Part shown: piece by piece, positions 16,906 through 25,018 of the stretch
How positions within the stretch are numbered: position 1 is the first letter of the stretch
Layout: every line of letters starts with the position of its first letter
From: DASRDB01 sp035652815
Lineage (GTDB): Bacteria > Chloroflexota > Ktedonobacteria > Ktedonobacterales > Ktedonobacteraceae
Length of the DNA stretch: 64,000 nt
Direction of reading: 5' to 3'
NCBI GenBank assembly: GCA_035652815.1
Contig: DASRDB010000001.1
Location: 186,001-250,000, forward strand
Position numbers and translations under genes: made by a program
Notes under the pieces: generated by a model
Databases searched by the model: none
What the model was told of the DNA's origin: nothing
What the model saw: only the letters and a program-made list of their open reading frames with translations

Positions 16906-18720
16906 TTAAGCTAACGTGTAACGGCGCTCCGCCAGGGTATACATGCGCTTCCAGACAAGCCGGTTTATAACTACCACGAAAACTGACATCAGGAGCGTCG
17001 CTGCCAGCAGACGCGGGAAATCTGCCGATGTCGCGGCTTCCGCAATGCTTGCGCCCAGGCCAAAGGTGCTGGCTGTATGATTATTAAACTGCACGTACTC
17101 AGAGACAATACTGGCATTCCAGGCCCCACCACTGGCCGTCAGCAGACCGGTCACCAGGTAGGGAAAAATGGCGGGAAGTATTAACGTAATCCACTTGCGC
17201 CAGCCGGAAACATGATAAACGGTCGTGGCCTCGCGCAGGTCGTTTGGAATAGCCATCGCGCCCGCAATCACATTGAAAAGGATATACCACTGGGTGCCTA
17301 ATAGCATCAAGAGAATGGCCGCCAGCGAGAGGCCGCCCGGTAGATTGACGAGCAAAAGCAATAGCACCGGGAAAAGCGCCGTTGCTGGAATAGAGGCTAC
17401 CACCTGAACAACAGGCTGCAAACGGCGCGACCAACGAGGGGAAAGCCCAATGGCAACTCCCACGGGCACCGTCCAGGCCACTCCTATAAGCAAGGCGGCC
17501 AGCGTGCGTAGCCAGGTCGCAAAGGCCGCCAGCAGCAGCGTTCCCCAGGTAAGTAGCGAAACCTGGATCAGCAGTTGTAGGGCCGAGACCAGTCCAATAA
17601 GCGCGATTACCCCCAGAATGCCAACACATATCCAACCTGCGATGCGCCTCAACGATAGAGCGCGAGAAACCTGTTCCGAAGAAAGCGCCAAAGCGCTGCT
17701 ATCCGGTAAGGGCTGCAAGCGATCCAGCAGACGAGCCAGCGCGTGCCCAATAGGGTGAAAGACGCGCCGGTTGACAAGCGCGACCAGAGTTGAGCGGCGC
17801 AGAGCATTGAGAACAGGGGAATGCGGAGCATTTGCCTCAGTGCTTAGCTCCAGTTTGAATTTGTCCGCCCAGGCCACCAGGGGCCGCCAGAATAGCAGGT
17901 CGAGCAGCACAATCAGCGCGATCAACGTGAACAGCCCGAGCAGAATCGCTCCCGTATCACCATTGTTCGCTGCCAGTTGCAGGTAAGAGCCTAAACCCGG
18001 CAACTGGAAGGATTTGCTGCCTATTGTAAACTGCTCAGAAGCCATCAGAAAGAACCAGCCCCCGGCCCAGGACATCATGCTATTCCAGATCAGCCCGATC
18101 ATCGAAGCGGGTACTTCCAGGACAAGAAAGCGCCGCCAGGGACGCAGTTGCGACATGGCCGTCACCTCTTTTAAATCAGAGGGCAGCGCGCGCGCAGAGT
18201 GATAGAAGCTGAACGTCATGTTCCAGGCCTGGCTGGTAAAAATAAGCAGGATGCTGGCGAGTTCCAGCCCTACATTCGAGTGCGGAAAGGCAGCAACCAG
18301 CGCCAGGGTGACGGCAGGCAAAAACGAGAGAATAGGAATGCTCTGCAAAATATCCAGCACCGGAAGCATGATCCGCTCGGCGTGCCGGTTGGTAGCCGCC
18401 ACATGTCCATAGATCAGAGTGAACACCAGCGAAAGCACGTAGGCCAGCATCATGCGCAGCAGCGAATAGGCAGCATAAAGCGGAAGCACCGCCGGAGCGA
18501 GGCTGATCGGGTTATTCGGTGTAAGCGGCGCGGCCCAGCGCGAGGCAGCCATGACAAGCAGTGTAGCAGCGGCCACCACTGCCAGAAACACCAGCAGGTC
18601 AATGATGCCAAATCGCCGCCTGCGAACCTGGCGCGGTGGCTGCTCCTTTTCAGGCGTTGTTCCACCGCGCTGTAGTTGCTCCCGCACGCGGGGATCATCA
18701 GGAATATATATTTGGGCCAT
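16906..18720 (-). CDS. Fused double permease of a NitT/TauT-type ABC transporter
   Basis: A 604-residue integral membrane protein with about 12 helices forming two complete binding-protein-dependent permease domains. Each has its own EAA-like cytoplasmic loop (LKEVTAMSQLRPWRRFLVLE and LREATTVYHVSGWRKWITLI). Usually these are two subunits or a dimer; here they are fused. A 40-residue basic cytosolic N-terminus (KEQPPRQVRRRRFG) precedes the first helix. GGAG lies eight bases before the ATG; the Nramp-like gene ends 22 bp upstream and the ATPase begins 68 bp downstream. Substrate unknown. Confidence 0.88.
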   Translation of the reverse strand: MAQIYIPDDPRVREQLQRGGTTPEKEQPPRQVRRRRFGIIDLLVFLAVVAAATLLVMAASRWAAPLTPNNPISLAPAVLPLYAAYSLLRMMLAYVLSLVFTLIYGHVAATNRHAERIMLPVLDILQSIPILSFLPAVTLALVAAFPHSNVGLELASILLIFTSQAWNMTFSFYHSARALPSDLKEVTAMSQLRPWRRFLVLEVPASMIGLIWNSMMSWAGGWFFLMASEQFTIGSKSFQLPGLGSYLQLAANNGDTGAILLGLFTLIALIVLLDLLFWRPLVAWADKFKLELSTEANAPHSPVLNALRRSTLVALVNRRVFHPIGHALARLLDRLQPLPDSSALALSSEQVSRALSLRRIAGWICVGILGVIALIGLVSALQLLIQVSLLTWGTLLLAAFATWLRTLAALLIGVAWTVPVGVAIGLSPRWSRRLQPVVQVVASIPATALFPVLLLLLVNLPGGLSLAAILLMLLGTQWYILFNVIAGAMAIPNDLREATTVYHVSGWRKWITLILPAIFPYLVTGLLTASGGAWNASIVSEYVQFNNHTASTFGLGASIAEAATSADFPRLLAATLLMSVFVVVINRLVWKRMYTLAERRYTLA

Positions 18721-18742
18721 ACATTTTCTCCATACCTGCTAT

Positions 18743-20059
18743 TTATGAACTTCCAAAAAGGCTCGGGAACAACGTACTCAGAATGATTAATAACGTAAGA
18801 ATAGTCATCACTACCGTCGTAATCCAGGCTACAGCATTGAAAATTCGGCCATTCACATAGCGGCCCATCAAACGGCGGTCATTACAGAGCAAAATCATTA
18901 AGACCAGGACAAGCGGGAGCAGCATGCCGCCGACTACGTTTGGAAGGTTCAGCACAAAGACCAGGCGGTCCGCAGGCACAAACAGGGTGATGCCTGCGCC
19001 CAGCACAATAATAAAGGTATAGAGCGAGAGGAACTGCGGAGCCTCTTGAAAGCGGCGTCCAACGCCGCGCTCCCAGCCGAAGGCCTCAGCTACCGAATAG
19101 GCGGTAGAGAGTGGCAGAACGCTGGCCGCCATGAGCGAGGCGTTGAGCAGGCCCACGCCGAAGAGAATCTCGGCAATGCGCCCATTCCCGCCGACCAGTG
19201 GCCCAAGCGCCAGAGCAGCATCTTTGGCTTCGTTGATCTGGATATGATGGATGAACAGGGTGGCTCCCGTACACACAACTATAAAGAATGCCACGAAGTC
19301 GGTGAGAAAGGCCCCGACGTAGGTATCTATCCGCTCATAGTTCAGGTGCTGGATTGAAATGCCCTTATCGGCAATCGCGGATTGCTGGTAGAACTGCATC
19401 CAGGGGGCGATGGTTGTGCCGATGACCGCTACCAACGTCAGCAGATAGCCCTGATTGAGTTGTATAGGGGGAAAGATTGTTTGATGAAAGACCTGCGCCC
19501 AGTCTGGATGCACCAGGAAACCACTTATAACATAGCTCAAGTAGATCACACTCAAAACCAATAAGACGCGCTCTACATATTTATAACTGCCGCGCACAAC
19601 CAGCACCCAGACAATAATGGCCGCAACAGGTACGGCGATGAACGGACTCACGCCGAAGATGTCCATTGCTCCGGCGACACCTGCGAACTCGGCTACCGTT
19701 GTAGCAATGTTGGCAATCAGCAGCAGTACCATGCTCCAGAAGGTGATGCGCACACCGAAACGTTCGCGGATTAAATCGGCCAGCCCTTTTCCGGTGACGA
19801 CTCCCATACGCGCCACCATTTCCTGCACCACTGCCAGGCTGATTGTCACCAGTACGACCGCCCAGAGCAGGCCGTAGCCATACTGCGCTCCTGCCAGCGA
19901 GTAGCCGGTAATACCTGTCGCATCGTTATCAACATTGGCAGTAATCAGGCCGGGTCCAACGACCGAGAGCAAAAGCAGCACCTGGCGCAACCACGTCTGC
20001 CGCGCGCGGCGAACGCGGCGCGCCACCTCAGGCTGTACTGCGGTCATCTCCTTTTTCAT
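18743..20059 (-). CDS. Nramp-family divalent-metal transporter with altered metal-binding motifs
   Basis: A 438-residue protein with about 11 transmembrane helices of the Nramp fold. In helix 1 the usual DPGN is replaced by DNDATG (TANVDNDATGI), and in helix 6 the usual GATVMPH reads GTTIAPW, so the metal-coordinating methionine is an alanine. Loss of that methionine and a Thr at the preceding position are features I recall for the Nramp-related magnesium transporters, which carry hydrated Mg2+; this is from memory and not certain. The start is ATG 20059 with AAGGAG five bases upstream. It heads an operon with a double ABC permease and ATPase, and follows a structured leader and a csoR-like gene. 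Confidence 0.85.
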   Translation of the reverse strand: MKKEMTAVQPEVARRVRRARQTWLRQVLLLLSVVGPGLITANVDNDATGITGYSLAGAQYGYGLLWAVVLVTISLAVVQEMVARMGVVTGKGLADLIRERFGVRITFWSMVLLLIANIATTVAEFAGVAGAMDIFGVSPFIAVPVAAIIVWVLVVRGSYKYVERVLLVLSVIYLSYVISGFLVHPDWAQVFHQTIFPPIQLNQGYLLTLVAVIGTTIAPWMQFYQQSAIADKGISIQHLNYERIDTYVGAFLTDFVAFFIVVCTGATLFIHHIQINEAKDAALALGPLVGGNGRIAEILFGVGLLNASLMAASVLPLSTAYSVAEAFGWERGVGRRFQEAPQFLSLYTFIIVLGAGITLFVPADRLVFVLNLPNVVGGMLLPLVLVLMILLCNDRRLMGRYVNGRIFNAVAWITTVVMTILTLLIILSTLFPSLFGSS

Positions 20060-20363
20060 GTGTCTCTCCTTCAAGAATGATCTCAATGTGCTTCTAGCGC
20101 ATAAAGGGGGTGAATCCCATTCATGACAGCACATGGCTTATGTAGCATACAGTTGCTCCGGGCTGCACAAAGCGCCAATGGCGCTCAACAGACACAGCTA
20201 TATTGCTGATGACATGATTGAATACACTGCTGCTCAACAGATACAGAGGCCCAAAAACAGGCGCAAAGATTTCTATACTGCTTAGACAACAGGTAGAGAG
20301 AGAAGTGAGAGGAGAAAAACCCACATACCAGAACAGCTCTGGCATAAGAAGAGGAAAACCTCA

Positions 20364-20536
20364 CACTTCTCGCTTTTCATTTGAGGTCGATAGGAAAAGC
20401 GAGAAGTGCGCGAATAGCGAGGATCAAGAAAAGATCAGGCGGCTATCAGCAACACCTCGTTTTTCCTATCGACCGGCAGTAACGCCTCCCGCGACTGGGA
20501 GGTTGACTACCTCCAGCGTCCATACGGACCGTTACT
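20364..20536 (-). promoter_or_regulatory. Candidate structured leader / attenuator ahead of the Nramp-type operon
   Basis: Read on the minus strand, 20536-20478 folds as a three-way junction: closing stem AGTAACG/CGTTACT, hairpin GTCC-GTAT-GGAC, and hairpin CTGGAGGT/ACCTCCCAG. Directly after it, segment A (20474-20456) is complementary at 18 of 19 positions to segment B (20403-20385). Part of B (20408-20395) is also perfectly complementary over 14 bp to segment C (20377-20364). A:B and B:C exclude each other, as in an antiterminator/terminator switch. The U-run after C is poor (GGTTTTCC). It is not a class I recognise; the Nramp-like start is about 300 nt further on. Confidence 0.45.
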
Positions 20537-20555
20537 CCTTCTGTGTTCAAAATAC

Positions 20556-20834
20556 TTACTTCACAAACCGATCGAGAGCGGCTCGAAGGTCTTGAATGGC
20601 CTCCTCAGCTTCACCATGCTTCACCGCTCTGGTGACACAATGCTCGATATGCTGCTCCAGTATGACCTTGCCGATTTGATCGAGCGCGGCACGCACGGCT
20701 GCGATCTGGGTCAGCATATCATCACATTCGCGCCCCTCATCCCACATGCGTTTCAGGCTGTTGACATGGCCAGCCACACGGGCAAGGCGCTTCGCGATAT
20801 CTTCGTGTGATGGATCGGTTGTCGTTTGGGACAT
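20556..20834 (-). CDS. csoR: CsoR/RcnR-family metal-sensing repressor
   Basis: A 92-residue all-helical protein. The Cu(I)-type ligand set is present at Cys37 (ECDDMLTQ), His62 and Cys66 (QHIEHCV), matching Cys36/His61/Cys65 of M. tuberculosis CsoR. This predicts copper sensing rather than nickel or formaldehyde, although second-shell residues differ (Glu36 in place of Tyr). ATG 20834 is chosen; a GTG 30 bp upstream in frame is possible but abuts the operator. A C6-T-G6 site lies just upstream, so autorepression is likely. The next gene downstream, after about 500 bp, is the Nramp-like transporter. Also possible that it regulates a distant copper pump. Confidence 0.88.
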   Translation of the reverse strand: MSQTTTDPSHEDIAKRLARVAGHVNSLKRMWDEGRECDDMLTQIAAVRAALDQIGKVILEQHIEHCVTRAVKHGEAEEAIQDLRAALDRFVK

Positions 20835-20867
20835 GTAAAACACTACTTTCTCAACGACATCCACCTA

Positions 20868-20925
20868 CCCCCCTGGGGGGATATCTTCTACCCGAAATAT
20901 ATCAGCATTTCTACTGAAAAGTCAA
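20868..20925 (-). promoter_or_regulatory. csoR promoter with C6/G6 operator
   Basis: On the minus strand, TTGACT (20925-20920), 18 bp spacer and TATATT (20901-20896) form a good promoter. Just downstream, at 20868-20880, lies CCCCCC-T-GGGGGG, the GC-tract palindrome typical of CsoR operators, about 33 bp before the csoR ATG. Confidence 0.72.
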
Positions 20926-21061
20926 GAGAAATAAGTCATATATTTCCGAAACCTTCCCTAATAGCATAAAATATAATTACATATATATGAGCGCATTGCT
21001 CCCACCTGTGGCACCCATGCCGGGTGCCTGTACATTTTCTGGCTTGTAGAGATGTTTTTGT

Positions 21062-22456
21062 ATGGCGCAGATGGACACACCTGATAATTATTACGCCACA
21101 CTGGGCGTTCCCATAGACGCGGACTTTGATACCATCAAACGAGCATACCGGCAACTGGCCCGGCGCTATCATCCCGATCTGGCGGGGCCCGAGGGCGCGG
21201 GGCAGATGAAGCGCATCAATCGCGCATATGATGTACTGCGAGACCCAGAAAAACGCCTGCAATACGATACTATTCTCGGTGGAACCATCGACATCCGGCG
21301 CGGGGGTATCGCTCGCCCCCGACCGGTGCAGAGGCGCTTCGATCCCAATGATGATATCGAGTTTGCGGGACTGAGCGTTTTCAGCACGAAAGGCCCGTTC
21401 CACACTGCAGAGCGCATTCACGCGCAGTTTGGCATCGTCTCCTCGCTGTCATACCTGCAAACGGAGCAGGGTGGGTGCATCGCCGCCGGGTCACTGGATG
21501 GCAAGGGACTGATCTGGTATCCAGAGCGCAAGGAAACACCCGTCAGTTTTGCAGCCGATGCCGCATTGACCGTTGAATCGCTGCGCGAACTGCGCTTCTC
21601 AGAGCATGGCAAGCTGCTTGTCGGCTGGGGCAGATTGGGGCTGCACGTCTGGAATACGCAAGATGGCGCGCTGCTCTGGAGTCATTCGCTGCTCTCGCGC
21701 GCAGTATCCGCCTACTATTCGCTGGACGTGGTAGTAAAAGATGAGGGAGCAGGAGAAGCCTGGATGGCTCTGCCGTTGCTGCGAGAAGATCCCCTCGCGC
21801 CCAGGTCGCTTGGCGTGCGAGGCACCGATATCGTGCGGCATGGACTTGGAGATCCGCCCAGCATGCTAAGCGAGCCAGTTGTTTGCGCTGAGGATGCGGT
21901 AGAAAAACGCCGATTCTGGGCTATTCGCCTGCGGACGCTTTCGCAAGATGCGCGCACGCTGCTCACGCTCTCCTGCGCGCACGTTCCAGATGAGCAGGAC
22001 GAATGTGTCATCATCCGGCGCTGGAATTGGCAGGCAAAACAGAAAACACGTCTGCGCACGAAAACACAGCCCCAAATTCTCGTCTCGCTGCTGGCCGGTC
22101 ACTGCGAGGATTGCACGCCGCCCTACGCCATTACGCCAGATACAGGCACAATCGCGTTTGTTTATGCAGGAAAGCACATTCGCATCCAGAACACAGCGAC
22201 TGGCACCTATGGCGAATTGAACAGCGGCACGATGGGAGCGAGTTCACGACTGGTCATCTCGCCAGGGGCGCAGTGGATAGCGGTCGCCCGCGAGGATAGT
22301 GAGGTCAACGAAGGCGTGGTCGATGTGTGGTCGGTTCCGCATGGTGAAATCGTACAGCGGCTCTATCATCCCTGGCAGGTCAGCGCGCTGCATTTTACCG
22401 ATTCGCAGCTCATCGTCGCTTTGACCGATGGTACCATTCAGATATGGAGGTCATAG
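21062..22456 (+). CDS. J-domain protein fused to a WD40-like beta-propeller
   Basis: A 464-residue protein. Residues 8-72 are a J domain: NYYATLGVPIDADFDTIKRA with the HPD tripeptide in RRYHPDLAG, needed to stimulate Hsp70. No G/F region, zinc finger or DnaJ substrate domain follows. Instead residues about 110-464 contain beta-blade repeats with WD40-like signatures (GLIWYPERK, GLHVWNTQDGALLW, VVDVWSVPHGE, GTIQIWRS). It may recruit an Hsp70 to a client held by the propeller. Monocistronic; ribosome site weak, and ATG 21071 is an alternative start. Confidence 0.85.
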   Translation: MAQMDTPDNYYATLGVPIDADFDTIKRAYRQLARRYHPDLAGPEGAGQMKRINRAYDVLRDPEKRLQYDTILGGTIDIRRGGIARPRPVQRRFDPNDDIEFAGLSVFSTKGPFHTAERIHAQFGIVSSLSYLQTEQGGCIAAGSLDGKGLIWYPERKETPVSFAADAALTVESLRELRFSEHGKLLVGWGRLGLHVWNTQDGALLWSHSLLSRAVSAYYSLDVVVKDEGAGEAWMALPLLREDPLAPRSLGVRGTDIVRHGLGDPPSMLSEPVVCAEDAVEKRRFWAIRLRTLSQDARTLLTLSCAHVPDEQDECVIIRRWNWQAKQKTRLRTKTQPQILVSLLAGHCEDCTPPYAITPDTGTIAFVYAGKHIRIQNTATGTYGELNSGTMGASSRLVISPGAQWIAVAREDSEVNEGVVDVWSVPHGEIVQRLYHPWQVSALHFTDSQLIVALTDGTIQIWRS

Positions 22457-22570
22457 CGCTGTTGCTTTTTAGATAGACAATCGTTCGTTAAAATAGCGAA
22501 GAAGATTTTTCTGTTCCGGGCCTTATCATGCTTATTTGATGAATTGCCCAGAGAGACGAGGTATCAGTAC

Positions 22571-23317
22571 ATGCGTATTTCAGTGGTTGTTCCAGTCTAT
22601 AACGAGGAAGAAACGGTTGCTCAGGTTCTCGAGTCGCTTTCAAAAGTAGACCTCGACCTTGAAGTGATCGTGGTTGACGATGCATCGACGGATCGCACCT
22701 GGGAAATTTTGCAGGAGTTACGCAAGAAGCCGCCATTCGACACCTACCGCTTTATCCGGCACGAGCGCAACCAGGGTAAAGGCGTAGGTCTGCGTACAGG
22801 CTTCGGACTGGTCAGCGGCGACCTGGTAACAGTACAGGACGCCGATATGGAGTATAACCCGCAGGACCTGCCCGCGCTGGTGCGGAAATGGGAAGAGGCT
22901 GGCACGAGAAAGGTCGCGGTATATGGAAGACGCAACCTGGCAGCGCAAAAATTCACGACGCGCTGGGGCAATCGCTTCCTTACCTTCGTGACCAACGTGC
23001 TTTATGGGTGCTGGATTCATGACATGGAAACCTGCTACAAGCTGTTTCCTGCCGAGCTGGCCCGCGCGCTGCCAATGGAGGGCCGCCGCTTCGAGATCGA
23101 GCCTGAAATCACGGCCTGCATCACCCAGGCGGGATATAAAATCCTTGAGGTACCCATCAGCTACACACCGCGCAAGGCCAAAAAGCTTTCGCCCTGGAAA
23201 GACGGCTGGCCCGCGCTGACCATGCTGCTGCGCCGCCGCTTCGTAAAACGCTTTCACTTTGAAGCACCCGCCGAGAGCAAGACTGAGGCTAAGCAGGCAA
23301 CCGCCGTTCGACAATAA
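22571..23317 (+). CDS. Family 2 glycosyltransferase, polyprenyl-phosphate type
   Basis: A 248-residue GT-A enzyme. It shows the start ISVVVPVYNEEETVAQVL, the nucleotide site VIVVDDASTDRTWEIL and the metal-binding DAD in VQDADMEYNP. These fit dolichyl/undecaprenyl-phosphate mannose or glucose synthases. No transmembrane helix is present in the C-terminus, so it is of the soluble, peripherally bound type. Sugar transferred to a lipid carrier is inferred. An upstream in-frame start at 22544 would add nine residues. A 67-bp palindrome lies 22 bp after the stop. Confidence 0.88.
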   Translation: MRISVVVPVYNEEETVAQVLESLSKVDLDLEVIVVDDASTDRTWEILQELRKKPPFDTYRFIRHERNQGKGVGLRTGFGLVSGDLVTVQDADMEYNPQDLPALVRKWEEAGTRKVAVYGRRNLAAQKFTTRWGNRFLTFVTNVLYGCWIHDMETCYKLFPAELARALPMEGRRFEIEPEITACITQAGYKILEVPISYTPRKAKKLSPWKDGWPALTMLLRRRFVKRFHFEAPAESKTEAKQATAVRQ

Positions 23318-23339
23318 ATAATCCGGACTACCGCGAGTC

Positions 23340-23406
23340 CCAGGGCGACCGCAAGGGCCGCCCCTACCAAAACGGATGGTAGGGGCGGCCCTTGCGGTCG
23401 CCCTGG
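23340..23406. repeat. CCAGGGCGACC-type palindrome
   Basis: Perfect 30-nt arms (23340-23369, 23377-23406) around a 7-nt loop; very GC-rich. Lies between two rightward genes, not followed by a T-run. Confidence 0.85.
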
Positions 23407-23457
23407 CTTCTTCCGACATGATACAATAGACTATCAACTGTATTTGGGAGGTCAACG

Positions 23458-24459
23458 ATGACAACACGTCCGAAGATTCTGGTGACACAGAAAGTGCCGG
23501 AGCCTGCCTACCCCTTACTGGAGGCGGTGGGAGATGTCGAGGCAAACATGGAGGAAGGGGTCATCTGGCCCTATGAAGAACTCCTGCGACGCGGCCCTGG
23601 ACATGACTATATTTACTGCCTGCTCACCGACAACATCGATGCGCGCTTCCTGGAAGCATGCGTCAATGCTACTCCTCGCCTCAAAATGGTCGCCAATATG
23701 GCCGTCGGCTTCAACAATATTGATGTAGAGACCGCGACACGCCTGGGAGTCGCGGTGAGCAATACGCCGGGCGTTCTCTCGGATACCACAGCCGATTTTG
23801 CCTTTGCCCTGTTGATGGCAACCGCCCGCCGCATTCCAGAGGCAGAGCGTTTTCTGCGCGAAGGAAAATACAAAGGCTGGGGGCCGTTGCTCTTCTGCGG
23901 CGCGGAGGTTCACCATTCCACGCTTGGCCTGATCGGCGCGGGTCGTATCGGCAAACTCATGGCGAAGCGTGCCGGTGGCTTCGAGATGAACGTCATCTAC
24001 TACGATGTCTACCGCATGTCGCCGGAGGAAGAGGCAGAGTATCGCGTCACCTACATGCCTCTGGATGAAGTCCTCAAGCAGGCTGACTTTGTCAGCGTCC
24101 ACACGCCCTACATGCCCTCTACGCATCACCTGATAAGCGAGCGTGAATTTGGGCTGATGAAGCCAACAGCGATCCTCATCAATACGGCGCGTGGCCCCAT
24201 TGTTGACGAGAAAGCCTTAGTGCAGGCCCTGCAAGCTGGCAAAATCGCGGGCGCGGGTCTGGATGTCTTCGAGAACGAGCCAGCCGTAGAGGCCGGACTG
24301 CTGCAAATGGATAACGTGGTGCTGACGCCGCATATCGCCAGCGCCTCGCTCAAAACCCGCACGCTGATGGCAACAATGGCAAGCGATAACATCATCGCCC
24401 ATATCGAGGGCAAAAGGCCGCCCAATATCCTCAATCCTGAAGTGCTGGATAAACAGTAA
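23458..24459 (+). CDS. D-2-hydroxyacid dehydrogenase, glyoxylate reductase type
   Basis: A 333-residue NAD(P)-dependent oxidoreductase. The dinucleotide site LIGAGRIGKLMAKRA is near residue 160. Catalytic residues are seen as Arg in NTARGPIVDE, Glu in FENEP and His in LTPHIASAS, the triad of the D-isomer dehydrogenases. The closest match by length and motifs is GyaR/glyoxylate reductase (hydroxypyruvate). Substrate cannot be settled from sequence. GGGAGGTC precedes ATG. A promoter-like TACAAT lies 30-40 bp upstream. Confidence 0.92.
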   Translation: MTTRPKILVTQKVPEPAYPLLEAVGDVEANMEEGVIWPYEELLRRGPGHDYIYCLLTDNIDARFLEACVNATPRLKMVANMAVGFNNIDVETATRLGVAVSNTPGVLSDTTADFAFALLMATARRIPEAERFLREGKYKGWGPLLFCGAEVHHSTLGLIGAGRIGKLMAKRAGGFEMNVIYYDVYRMSPEEEAEYRVTYMPLDEVLKQADFVSVHTPYMPSTHHLISEREFGLMKPTAILINTARGPIVDEKALVQALQAGKIAGAGLDVFENEPAVEAGLLQMDNVVLTPHIASASLKTRTLMATMASDNIIAHIEGKRPPNILNPEVLDKQ

Positions 24460-24498
24460 CGGGCTTGATAGGTCACAAAGGGCTATCAAACAAAGGGC

Positions 24499-24579
24499 AG
24501 CCGAAAGCCAGCCGCAAGGGGATGGCTCTACAAGCCGATTGAAAGTGTAGAGCCATCCCCTTGCGGCTGGCTTTCGGCT
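24499..24579. repeat. GGAAGCCACC-type palindrome, copy 2
   Basis: Perfect 34-nt arms (24499-24532, 24546-24579) around a 13-nt loop. The inner 18 nt are shared with the palindrome at 14392, while the outer parts differ. Confidence 0.85.
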
Positions 24580-24680
24580 CTCTGCGCAACAAAACAGCTC
24601 TCTGTACAAACCGGCTCTCTGTGCAACAAAACAGCGCTCTGCACAACAAAAAGAAACTTCGCAATTTAGCAAATACACAG

Positions 24681-24709
24681 TTGACATTTTCCATATCCTT
24701 CTTTATAGT
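24681..24709 (+). promoter_or_regulatory. Strong sigma-70-type promoter
   Basis: TTGACA at 24681-24686, 17-bp spacer and TATAGT at 24704-24709. It lies 32 bp before the 86-residue ORF. Confidence 0.72.
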
Positions 24710-24740
24710 TCTTTCCAGATATATGTAGCAGGAGTAATGT

Positions 24741-25001
24741 ATGACACGTTCAGGTACCTTGTTGGAAAAAGAACCCGGGCTGAAAACTATTTTTCAGGGA
24801 AGCGAACATGGCTACACGCGTTGTCTTATCGCTGATATCAATGATCCTGAGCGTCATTTTGAATGTCGTGTGCTGGATGAAGAGGATATTCCTGTTTCAG
24901 TAGGCGAACAACTTACGCTGGAGGTAATAAAAGTGATTACTGACAGGAAGACCGGAAGTGTGTACTTTTACTCTCGCCTGGTAAAAGCAAACGAGCAGTA
25001 G
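24741..25001 (+). CDS. Small hypothetical protein, beta-rich
   Basis: An 86-residue acidic protein with alternating hydrophobic pattern (TRCLIADINDPERHFECRVL, TLEVIKVITDRKTGSVYFYS) that suggests a small beta-barrel. No catalytic motif, signal peptide or known family. AGGAG ahead of ATG and a near-consensus promoter upstream argue it is expressed. It is followed at 17 bp by the zinc-ribbon membrane protein, so both are one transcription unit. Function unknown. Confidence 0.7.
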   Translation: MTRSGTLLEKEPGLKTIFQGSEHGYTRCLIADINDPERHFECRVLDEEDIPVSVGEQLTLEVIKVITDRKTGSVYFYSRLVKANEQ

Positions 25002-25018
25002 AAAGAAGGGGAGATACT

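Noticed and set aside
20364..20536. Known riboswitch class (M-box or yybP-ykoY)
   Set aside because: The consensus sequences I recall are not matched; kept as unknown element.
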